A stretch of 11,165 bases of DNA, from positions 1 through 11,165 of the forward strand of contig CAKSRS010000072.1 in the NCBI GenBank assembly GCA_934487205.1, given 5' to 3'. A model generated the notes under the pieces. The model did no database searches. It had not been told where the DNA came from and saw only the letters and a list, made by a program, of their open reading frames with translations. The translations under genes and the position numbers were made by a program. Origin of the DNA: an uncultured Clostridia bacterium. Lineage in GTDB: Bacteria > Bacillota > Clostridia > UBA1381. Positions 1 through 6,679 of the stretch are shown piece after piece (within the stretch, counting starts at the first letter, position 1; every line of letters begins with the position of its first letter).

Positions 1-653
1 CTGGCAAAAGATTCTGAAATTCGCTTGCCGGTCTTCTCAAAAGATGATAAGATAAAAGGAACCCAATGCTCCTTGGCTATCTTCTGCATGAAGATGACCT
101 GTCCGAAACGATAGAACGGACTGTTGGAATTATTGAAGATATTGAGCATCATATTGCGCTTACTGCCATAAAGACAATAAGAGGTCAACTGCTGCTGTTG
201 CCATACAGAGCGCATCTTGCCCTCCATATCCTTATATTCCGGGAGATTAGCCAACTGCTGGAATTCATCTATGCACACAATAATCCTGATTCCCTTTTCC
301 TTCGCCAGCAACTCAGGCAATTGGAGAATCGCCATCTTATCTCTTTCTTGCGGAACAAACTTGGAAGAAGCACAGGCTATGACCTGACTGGCAAAAGTGC
401 GATAGAATTCAGCTTCCGAGCCAATACTGAAAGCATCTATATAGCAGATTCTTACCTCCTTGTCTTCCGCACTCAGTTCCGTCATTGCCTTCTTTACAAG
501 CGACGATTTTCCCCATCGACGTGGAGAAATGAGCATCACGTTGATATGGGAAGCCAGGAGTTGCTTGAGCAAAGCCCTGTCTTCCGTTCGGTCGATAAAA
601 TTCTCTTCGGTAGCCAATGTACCAAACTGAAAAGGAGATTGAAATACAGCCAT
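1..653 (-). CDS. AAA ATPase (ATPase_2-like), 3' end outside the window
   Basis: This is a partial gene: the frame is open from an ATG at 653-651 to the window edge, giving 217 complete codons without a stop. The protein starts MAVFQSPFQFGTLA and carries a P-loop SPRRWGKSS at about residues 43-51, a Walker B-like run IIVCIDEF at about residues 117-124, and a later YGSKRNMM segment typical of a sensor region. This pattern fits the ATPase_2/COG1672-type AAA proteins that are common and often multicopy in Bacteroidales; their cellular role is poorly defined. The first P-loop residue is Ser rather than the usual Gly, which is frequent in this group as far as I recall. A TATATTTG -7 box lies 51 nt upstream of the ATG. 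Base composition is richer in GC than the genes to its right, so it probably belongs to the flanking chromosome rather than to the peptide locus. Confidence 0.88.
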   Translation of the reverse strand, partial: MAVFQSPFQFGTLATEENFIDRTEDRALLKQLLASHINVMLISPRRWGKSSLVKKAMTELSAEDKEVRICYIDAFSIGSEAEFYRTFASQVIACASSKFVPQERDKMAILQLPELLAKEKGIRIIVCIDEFQQLANLPEYKDMEGKMRSVWQQQQLTSYCLYGSKRNMMLNIFNNSNSPFYRFGQVIFMQKIAKEHWVPFILSSFEKTGKRISESFA

Positions 654-704
654 ATTCTTCTTATTAAATTCGTTTTACCTGCTTTATAACATTCGTATCA
701 CCTG

Positions 705-712
705 CAAATATA
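705..712 (-). promoter_or_regulatory. Putative Bacteroidetes -7 promoter box for the AAA ATPase gene
   Basis: The minus strand reads TATATTTG, an exact match to the Bacteroidetes -7 consensus TAnnTTTG, 51 nt before the ATPase start codon. No clear TTTG -33 element sits at the usual spacing of about 19-21 nt. A TTTG occurs at 728-725, only 12 nt away, so the -33 assignment is open. The box immediately follows the stem-loop at 715-753. Confidence 0.5.
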
Positions 713-714
713 CA

Positions 715-753
715 AAAAGTTACCCAAAGGTAACTTACCTTAGGGTAACTTTT
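715..753. terminator. Long imperfect palindrome / probable operon terminator
   Basis: An 11-bp perfect arm pair (AAAAGTTACCC at 715-725 and GGGTAACTTTT at 743-753) encloses a second 6-bp pair (AAGGTA at 727-732 and TACCTT at 736-741). The only interruptions are an A-A mismatch (726/742) and a 3-nt loop. On the minus strand the stem ends in five T residues (718-714), so it can serve as an intrinsic terminator for the operon that stops at 851. It also covers the -35 region of the ATPase promoter box and repeats the half-site AAGTTACC, so it could instead be a repressor operator. Confidence 0.5.
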
Positions 754-762
754 AGTAATTAT

Positions 763-791
763 TAGCCTATACCAGACTTTCTGATAGGCTA
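763..791. repeat. Stem-loop downstream of the operon
   Basis: TAGCCTAT (763-770) pairs perfectly with ATAGGCTA (784-791). Inside, CAGA (773-776) pairs with TCTG (780-783) around loop CTT, leaving a 2-nt bulge (771-772). The result is a 12-bp stem. No run of T follows on either strand, so alone it is a weak intrinsic terminator; it may protect the 3' end of the operon mRNA or act together with the next hairpin at 715-753. The rest of 654-850 shows no gene apart from a doubtful 14-codon frame at 807-851. Confidence 0.45.
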
Positions 792-850
792 TTCTTCCTT
801 AAATCTTTATCTTCCCAACAAAATCTTCTTGATGTCGTTGAGGTTGTTCA

Positions 851-2884
851 TTAGCAACCACCCACTTCTCCACCATACCATAGCTTAAACTTTGCCTGAT
901 AGCTATTATATAAAAAATGCTCTTTATAATGTGGTATTGCAAATCTGCTTTCATCTTGTAGTAAGTTTTGCTCAATTACTCCATACGAAAGGAGCAAAAA
1001 CTTTCTTTTACATTTTTCAGCTTCAACCATATTATGTTCTTGCAGGTATATATGATATAAAACTAACCACGGCATAAAAAGATTAGGCATGGAATGGGTG
1101 ATTCGCATACAATATTCCTTTGCTGTTTTGTTATCATGAAGATAAAAAGAAAGAACTCCAAGGCGAGCATAATCCTGTTCACAGAATATCGGAGTATTCA
1201 ACACAAGATTTTTAGATGAGAAAAAGCAACGATGCCTGTTTCTTAACTTTTCAATATTTTCCAATGTGATTAGTTTGGGATATATTCTCAAAGCTATCTT
1301 TAGATGATTAAAAGCTTCTGTGTGACACCCCAACTTTTCTAGATATACATAATATTTGTATTGAAACAATGCATTATTGGGATATGCTTCTACTAAATTA
1401 CGAATATAGAAAAGTGCTTTTTGCCGAGAACCATTAGCACAATATAATTCAAACAGCATAAAATCAATTTGAACATCTTGTGGTTGCTGTTTTTTGGCAA
1501 GCAACAGATTGCTTTCAGCTTCCCTCCATTGTCTATCATCCTTCTTTTTGTTATAGGAATTGATAGAGCAGATACTTTTATTGATGAGCTGGGCTGTTGA
1601 GGTTTTCGAAATAGGCATCCTAAACTTCATATAAGCGAAGCACAACATTGCACAGCTACATACAACAGGTAGAATGAGCCGGTCATAACTGTTCATTTTA
1701 TACGATTTTGTGTTATCTCTTGGCATATATATTGCCAACAACACGTAAAGCAACGTTAATGATATTGAGTTATCAAATAGAGTACATTGAAACATTTCCT
1801 TTAATAATATCGTTGTAAGAACCAAGCCTACGAATTTCCTGTATTGCCTGTTCTTGCGGGAAAAAAGAAAGAAAACAATACCGCCTCCCAAAATCAGGAA
1901 AAACGTTGTACCAACAACTCCTCTTTCTACCAAGAGTTTCATAAGCCAGCTTGGCGCAAATGGAGTAAATGGCACGTTTGTATTCTGATTTAATCTAGCA
2001 TCTGTTGCCAATGTATAATTTCCATTACCAACCCCCAAAACAGGGTGCTCTTCGCAGGTATGAACTGCAGCAACAGTAGCATGAATACGACTTTGAGAAC
2101 TCTTCTGCTGTGAAACTGTTGAATGCATACTAACTGTCGTTTTCACCTCTTTATTGAAAAAAGCCACTACTGCACAAAGAGAGAATGCAAATATAAGAAG
2201 AAGTCTAATATGACGCGATTTCTCTTCCGCCCCCAATAGATCCACAAAAAGTAAAAAGACCAGTGCTGCCAATGATATATATATACTTCTTGAGAAGGAG
2301 AGAAGCAACAATGTAACTATACCCCATACAAGAACATTTCCTACATTAGACTTGCGTTGGCATCCGATAATACCCAAAAGGCATAAAAGAATGGTATTCC
2401 AGCTATTTGTATCAAACCCGAGAGGCTTATATAAAAATCTAACAGGGTATAAATCGGCAAAGCCTGCTTTATGAGCATTCTTATAGAAAAAGAAAAACGT
2501 AAAAAATGACAGAATAACTGCTACGCAACTTAACCCAAGGAATCCTTTCTGAAGATTTCTCTCATTGGTATTTGCAAAAGAATATCTTACCAGGTGATAG
2601 GCAAGGAAACTGTTTGTTGATAATTGTAGAAAACATATTGAGGGATATTTATTTATGGATATACAACAGCTGATAAAGTCATATCCCCAAATTATCAAAA
2701 TACTCCAGTCTATCAACGTCCATCTATATGTACCGAATGGCTTGACTGCAAATGTAAGCATCAGGAGAAATATGGTTTTCAAACAGAAAGGATCGTTTAC
2801 CCGAAAAAGCATCATTCCCATTACAAACATAAGAGTAATGGGAATGATGTAGTTATCTATTTTTTGTTTTATCATTTCTTGCAT
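851..2884 (-). CDS. O-antigen ligase-like (Wzy_C) membrane protein with C-terminal TPR region
   Basis: The N-terminal ~420 residues are strongly hydrophobic with about ten or more membrane segments. A long polar loop carries the motif HPVLGVGNGNY at residues 280-290, the signature of the O-antigen ligase/polymerase (Wzy_C, PF04932) superfamily. Conserved-looking arginines sit in SFSRS (196-200) and SQSRIH (263-268). Residues from about 430 to 677 are soluble and helical, with TPR-like spacing (for example around AYPNNALFQYKYYVYLEK). Family members move glycans from a lipid carrier to lipid A or to proteins; what this one transfers is unknown. It follows the M50 protease gene with overlap: the first ATG (2884) overlaps by 13 nt, and a second ATG at 2875 gives a 4-nt ATGA overlap with the protease stop (674 aa). 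The second is equally plausible. Coupling to the protease suggests a joint role. It is the last gene of the operon. Confidence 0.82.
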   Translation of the reverse strand: MQEMIKQKIDNYIIPITLMFVMGMMLFRVNDPFCLKTIFLLMLTFAVKPFGTYRWTLIDWSILIIWGYDFISCCISINKYPSICFLQLSTNSFLAYHLVRYSFANTNERNLQKGFLGLSCVAVILSFFTFFFFYKNAHKAGFADLYPVRFLYKPLGFDTNSWNTILLCLLGIIGCQRKSNVGNVLVWGIVTLLLLSFSRSIYISLAALVFLLFVDLLGAEEKSRHIRLLLIFAFSLCAVVAFFNKEVKTTVSMHSTVSQQKSSQSRIHATVAAVHTCEEHPVLGVGNGNYTLATDARLNQNTNVPFTPFAPSWLMKLLVERGVVGTTFFLILGGGIVFFLFSRKNRQYRKFVGLVLTTILLKEMFQCTLFDNSISLTLLYVLLAIYMPRDNTKSYKMNSYDRLILPVVCSCAMLCFAYMKFRMPISKTSTAQLINKSICSINSYNKKKDDRQWREAESNLLLAKKQQPQDVQIDFMLFELYCANGSRQKALFYIRNLVEAYPNNALFQYKYYVYLEKLGCHTEAFNHLKIALRIYPKLITLENIEKLRNRHRCFFSSKNLVLNTPIFCEQDYARLGVLSFYLHDNKTAKEYCMRITHSMPNLFMPWLVLYHIYLQEHNMVEAEKCKRKFLLLSYGVIEQNLLQDESRFAIPHYKEHFLYNSYQAKFKLWYGGEVGGC

Positions 2885-4059
2885 TTTGAGAAAAGAGGAC
2901 TAACAATTCTATAAATCATAACGAGTATAAGTATAAGGAACAATAGCTGCATGCAAATGTTCCGCAAGAGAGAGAATGGTGGTGCCATGTTATTGGATAA
3001 CAATATGACGATTTTTTCTATTTCAGACGGAAACGACATTACGAAGTGATATACAAAGGAAGGTATAATATACACAAAATAGTAGCCCATGAATAGGTTT
3101 ACTAAGATGGAATACACCATAAATGTATATTTTGCGCATGGTTTCAATTCTAGCAGATAAGGTTTTCTACCCATAGTCCCTCGCAGGCGATGATATATAT
3201 AGCCATACAGCTCTTGCGCTCTTCTTCTTAGATTCGGAACGCCCAAGATATCAGAGGCTATCCAATATCCATCAAACTTAAAGAATGGATTTAATACCAT
3301 TAAAAAGCCAAAATTCATACTTAGAATGAGATATCTTATAAGGTCAGACGGGGTTATCATATAAATGACGATGAGTCCGATCAGACAATAGCTTTGGAAA
3401 TAAACCCCAGCCAGGTTGACGACATTTCTTTGTTGACGATTCAATTTCCATATTTCAGTTACATCGGTATAAAAAACAGGAAAGTTCAGATATAATCCAA
3501 AACCAATGCCTTTATGCTGGATCCCAAAATGTCTGCAAGCTGTAGCATGCCCCAGCTCATGAAACAAAGAAGAACCTAGCATAAACATGACGATGCCTAT
3601 AATACTATATGCATCTATGTGCTTATTGAAATCCAACAAATTGGATGTCTGGCTAAGATACGACACATCAGCAATAACTGCAAAGATCAAGATGCCACAC
3701 ACCAGCCATTTATTAAACAATCCCACCAAATATGGAGTAATTTTATCTACGAGCGATGCTGAAAACAATTCCTTCTCATAAAGGAATTGCTTTCTCTTTT
3801 GGGGAACATCTGTATTGACCAAGGGATATAAATATTTCTCTATAAACCCTTTCACTTGTTCCTTTGTATATTTACCTTGTCGCTTCTCAATATACTTTGA
3901 GATGGCAACATCCTCATCTGCATTCTCTTGCAGATAGTTGATGAGTTCAACGACATAGCTGTTTGCTTCGAAGAACTTGCCGTTGTACCCTAACAAATAT
4001 CTGCCAGAAGCTGCAGATGAGGCTAATTTTTGTATCTCAATGTTGCAATATACATTCAT
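2872..4059 (-). CDS. M50 (site-2-type) membrane metalloprotease with N-terminal PqqD/RRE-like domain
   Basis: This 395-aa multispanning protein has a zinc-binding HELGH at residues 167-171 inside a membrane segment. The partner motif LNPFFKFDGYW is at 256-266, with Asp263 as the likely third zinc ligand. These are the hallmarks of peptidase family M50. Residues 1-85 form a small soluble domain (YLLGYNGKFFEANSYVVELI followed by helices to YLYPLV) whose pattern resembles PqqD, the RiPP recognition element that binds leader peptides. The combination suggests a protease that recognises the leader of the 71-aa peptide and cleaves it at or in the inner membrane; a known parallel is the M50 protease YydH in the Bacillus epipeptide (yyd) locus. 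The gene begins 3 nt after the outer membrane protein stop and overlaps the ligase-like gene. The M50 call is firm; the RRE call comes from pattern only. Confidence 0.86.
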   Translation of the reverse strand: MNVYCNIEIQKLASSAASGRYLLGYNGKFFEANSYVVELINYLQENADEDVAISKYIEKRQGKYTKEQVKGFIEKYLYPLVNTDVPQKRKQFLYEKELFSASLVDKITPYLVGLFNKWLVCGILIFAVIADVSYLSQTSNLLDFNKHIDAYSIIGIVMFMLGSSLFHELGHATACRHFGIQHKGIGFGLYLNFPVFYTDVTEIWKLNRQQRNVVNLAGVYFQSYCLIGLIVIYMITPSDLIRYLILSMNFGFLMVLNPFFKFDGYWIASDILGVPNLRRRAQELYGYIYHRLRGTMGRKPYLLELKPCAKYTFMVYSILVNLFMGYYFVYIIPSFVYHFVMSFPSEIEKIVILLSNNMAPPFSLLRNICMQLLFLILILVMIYRIVSPLFSKCKK

Positions 4060-4062
4060 TTT

Positions 4063-6348
4063 TTACTTTGCTTTCAAGATGGCACTGTTCACATTCATAT
4101 CAATGTTCTTCCAATCCTTTTGAGTCTTCTTGCCGAAGTTAAAGGTGTAGGCTGCTTTTAGATAGACTGTTTGCTGATACTGTTTGCTAGAGGAACATAC
4201 ATTATAGCTATAGAGCGGAGCATCCAACGAACTATAGAAGTGAACTCGTTTCGTAAATGGAGCTGAAGTTCCTACTTCTAAATTCCAAACATTATGGCTC
4301 CAAGAAACAGATGCATTATAGTACACAGGATTCTCTTCTTTTATCATATTGCCCAAGAGAATCTTTGATTTTGTACCACCATTAAGACGGAAAGCAAAAT
4401 CTTTCCAATAGTAATTCGCAACGATTCTGAAATTGCATTGGTCCAACACTTTGTCACATACACCATAAAAATCAACATGGTTATATTGAGCATCAAAGGA
4501 CATATTGAAATTTTTAAAAGCACGCCATGTTAAAGAAAGTAATCCTACTAAACTTTGGGTATTTTCACGATCATCAAAACTTTGAATCATTTTTCCCTCT
4601 TGCTGATAAAAAACAGAAACTATGGGACGATGCTGATATGTATATGAACCCATAACAAACGCATTAAATTTACCAAACTGAATATTATAATTCAGCGTAC
4701 CTGTAAAGAAATTGGATGGTCGCAAATCTTTATTTCCTCTTTTGATAATCAATTCATCAACAGTTTGTTCTGCCATATTTGTGGCACTGATGTTTGGGTT
4801 TGCATTTGCATAAGTCAAATCCAATGACAATTGTTGGTTGGGTGCTGGTTGCACAAATATAGTAGAAAAGAAACGTGGAGTATATTGTTTAACTATTTCT
4901 GTTCCATGCAGACGGTATTGCAAAACTGTGAAAGCAGGAGTCACTGATATATTCCACTTGCCTATGCGTTGAACATAGTTTATATATGAAGAATTCTGCA
5001 ACGTCCATTGATGCTGCCACGATGTATAAGTTCCTGTATATGAGATAGAATTATTTGAATAATAGCTACTAAGAGAAAAAGACAGCGAATTCTTATGAGG
5101 CAGTTTTATGCCATACTTGATATTACTTTGTAAGGTATATGCATCTTCCTTGGAGTCTGTATTAGTAGTAAAGCCATCCAATTGGTACTCATACAAATAT
5201 TTGTTTTTGCTGTATGAGCCCATAAGGGTGACTTCCAGATATTGCTTATCTGTAATATCAAAATTTCCATATAAATTAACTTTCGGCATTAAGTTAGACT
5301 GTTTGTTCCGAGAAAAAGATTCAGAAGGAGCTGCCCCATAACTTGTCGTCAACATCCCTGTTGTAGTTGAACCAGGATTTTCATTGCGAACAAGTGTTAT
5401 TTTCTCCGACAACATATATTTCTGCTTTCTCGTGACAATATTCATTTGTGCATACTCTTGGTTGGACTTATTAGTACCACCCGTCTGTCTATAGTTACGC
5501 ATCATATCACCTTCCTTAAAATGGAATGTTTCATTTTTCTCATACTGGTCTCCACTATATTCCTTCCCGTTATATCCACCGAAGAATGTTATGGTAGTAT
5601 TGCCACTAGCCACCTTGGCGGCTACATTGTAGTCTCCATCAAAATATGTAAATTGTTGAGTACCATCAAGTGCCACATAACCACCTGTTGTATATTGGCG
5701 AGTTATGAAGTTGATGGCTGCTATATCTTCTGCATATTTACCAGTTGGCACATCATAATATTCAATTTTCTCTACGTCCTTCGGTTTGAGGTTCTTTATC
5801 TCCCTATAGTCAACTTTTCTACCATCAATATACAAAGATACATTTCCTCCAAAAGTCTCAACAGTTCCTTTAAATCTATCGACTCTTACGTTAGGAATCA
5901 TCAAGTCCGCAAGCAAATCATAACCGCCGAAAGTATGCTTCACTATTTGTTGGTCAGGGATAATTATTACTTTATCTTCCTTGCGGACAAGCTTATTACC
6001 CTTGATTATAACTTCGTTTAATGCCACTGAGTTGTTCTCCAACGTAATGTTTGGTATTGTTATTTCCTCACTATGAACATTGATATTTTGACTGTATGGA
6101 ATATAGCCCATACAACTTACAAGCAATATATAATTTCTTTCGGCGGAGATTTCCATATTAAATTGTCCAACACTATCAGTAGCAACTCCTTTTACAAAAG
6201 TTGAATCCAGATTCAGAACTTTTACAGCAGCATAAGGAACTCCCGCTTGTTGGCTATCAACAATCGTTCCCTTTATTGTCGTTTGGCTATAGGTTGTAGT
6301 AAATGAAATAAGAGCCAACAAACTTGCCATTACTATTTTTCTTTCCAT
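4063..6348 (-). CDS. TonB-receptor-like outer membrane beta-barrel protein
   Basis: The product is 761 aa from the ATG at 6348. The frame is open further upstream to 6435, but that part runs through a hairpin and encodes no signal peptide, so the later start is better. Residues 1-22 (MERKIVMASLLALISFTTTYSQ) are a signal peptide. Residues about 23-105 are a CarboxypepD_reg-like beta-sandwich (TIKGTIVDSQ...VPYAAV), and about 110-220 resemble a plug domain (VSLYIDGRKVDYREI, VEKIEYYDVPTGKYAED). The remaining ~540 residues alternate polar and aromatic residues as in a beta-barrel and end YTFNFGKK...NSAILKAK, typical of the OMP_b-brl_3 family of Bacteroidetes. It lacks the SusC size (about 1000 aa) and no SusD partner is present. 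Within this locus it may export the matured peptide, take it up, or act as its receptor. Transport direction cannot be read from sequence. Confidence 0.86.
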   Translation of the reverse strand: MERKIVMASLLALISFTTTYSQTTIKGTIVDSQQAGVPYAAVKVLNLDSTFVKGVATDSVGQFNMEISAERNYILLVSCMGYIPYSQNINVHSEEITIPNITLENNSVALNEVIIKGNKLVRKEDKVIIIPDQQIVKHTFGGYDLLADLMIPNVRVDRFKGTVETFGGNVSLYIDGRKVDYREIKNLKPKDVEKIEYYDVPTGKYAEDIAAINFITRQYTTGGYVALDGTQQFTYFDGDYNVAAKVASGNTTITFFGGYNGKEYSGDQYEKNETFHFKEGDMMRNYRQTGGTNKSNQEYAQMNIVTRKQKYMLSEKITLVRNENPGSTTTGMLTTSYGAAPSESFSRNKQSNLMPKVNLYGNFDITDKQYLEVTLMGSYSKNKYLYEYQLDGFTTNTDSKEDAYTLQSNIKYGIKLPHKNSLSFSLSSYYSNNSISYTGTYTSWQHQWTLQNSSYINYVQRIGKWNISVTPAFTVLQYRLHGTEIVKQYTPRFFSTIFVQPAPNQQLSLDLTYANANPNISATNMAEQTVDELIIKRGNKDLRPSNFFTGTLNYNIQFGKFNAFVMGSYTYQHRPIVSVFYQQEGKMIQSFDDRENTQSLVGLLSLTWRAFKNFNMSFDAQYNHVDFYGVCDKVLDQCNFRIVANYYWKDFAFRLNGGTKSKILLGNMIKEENPVYYNASVSWSHNVWNLEVGTSAPFTKRVHFYSSLDAPLYSYNVCSSSKQYQQTVYLKAAYTFNFGKKTQKDWKNIDMNVNSAILKAK

Positions 6349-6356
6349 ATAAATTG

Positions 6357-6370
6357 TAAACATTTGTTTA
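6357..6370. repeat. Short perfect palindrome in the leader of the outer membrane protein gene
   Basis: TAAACA (6357-6362) and TGTTTA (6365-6370) form a perfect 6-bp inverted repeat with a 2-nt spacer, ending 8 nt before the ATG at 6348. It could be a small operator or affect ribosome access. In such A/T-rich sequence chance occurrence is also likely. Confidence 0.25.
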
Positions 6371-6411
6371 TGATAAATATATTCGAGTTTATGCTTTGTA
6401 AAAAACGCTAA

Positions 6412-6444
6412 AATTGTTATGTGGTATTTTACCACATAACAATT
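6412..6444 (-). terminator. Perfect 15-bp hairpin after the precursor gene (terminator or attenuator)
   Basis: AATTGTTATGTGGTA (6412-6426) is followed by TTT (6427-6429) and its exact reverse complement (6430-6444). On the minus strand the stem starts 8 nt after the precursor stop codon and is followed by TTTTAGCGTTTTTT. This is the arrangement of an intrinsic terminator with an interrupted T tract. Since the downstream genes clearly belong to the same locus, partial read-through is likely: the precursor message would be abundant and stabilised, with lower expression of the envelope genes. It could instead be an RNA processing or stability element. Confidence 0.65.
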
Positions 6445-6452
6445 CTAATAGG

Positions 6453-6668
6453 TTAAGAAACAAAACTTGCTTGATAACAGTGACATTCCGCATAGGTTGC
6501 TTGGTAACAAGTACACAAAGGACTAACGGAAGAATCACCAACCAAATCAACTAATCCATTTGGCATCAAAGGATCAGTCTCCAATCTGTTCTCCAATTCT
6601 TGGAGAAACATCTCACTAAACAAATTATCATTTAGTGAAATGATTTCTTGTTGTTTTTTTAACTTCAT
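6453..6668 (-). CDS. Putative RiPP precursor peptide with two CxCYQA repeats
   Basis: This 71-aa peptide begins 11 nt after the radical SAM gene ends. Residues 1-42 look like a leader: a basic start (MKLKKQQEI), then an amphipathic acidic helix (FSEMFLQELENRLETDP, residues 17-33) and PNGLVDL. Residues 43-71 are Cys-rich, with Cys52, 54, 62 and 64, and contain two consecutive 10-residue units, C-T-C-Y-Q-A-T-Y-A-E and C-H-C-Y-Q-A-S-F-V-S (DNA 6515-6486 and 6485-6456). The peptide ends right after the second unit. There is no signal peptide or membrane segment. Its size, leader/core layout, repeated core and place between a radical SAM/SPASM enzyme and an RRE-like protease all argue for a modified natural product precursor. 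Likely chemistry is thioether formation at Cys or modification of Tyr/Phe/Gln, but this is not determined. I do not recognise a named family for it. Confidence 0.8.
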   Translation of the reverse strand: MKLKKQQEIISLNDNLFSEMFLQELENRLETDPLMPNGLVDLVGDSSVSPLCTCYQATYAECHCYQASFVS

Positions 6669-6679
6669 GTTGCTTTAAA

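Noticed and set aside
66..689. 207-aa plus-strand open frame
   Set aside because: It runs antisense to the AAA ATPase gene, whose minus-strand frame shows clear Walker A and B motifs; the plus-strand translation has no domain-like pattern.
5446..6021. 191-aa plus-strand open frame
   Set aside because: It lies fully inside the outer membrane protein gene on the other strand and has no recognisable motif; treated as a shadow, like the other plus-strand frames.
6371..6395. Possible separate promoter for the outer membrane protein gene (TATATTTA on the minus strand)
   Set aside because: It matches the TAnnTTTG box with one mismatch at the important final G and has no TTTG at the right spacing; in this A/T-rich leader it is not convincing.
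6349..6435. Upstream start of the outer membrane protein at 6435
   Set aside because: That ATG lies inside the perfect hairpin and would add 29 residues in front of a good signal peptide; the ATG at 6348 is better.
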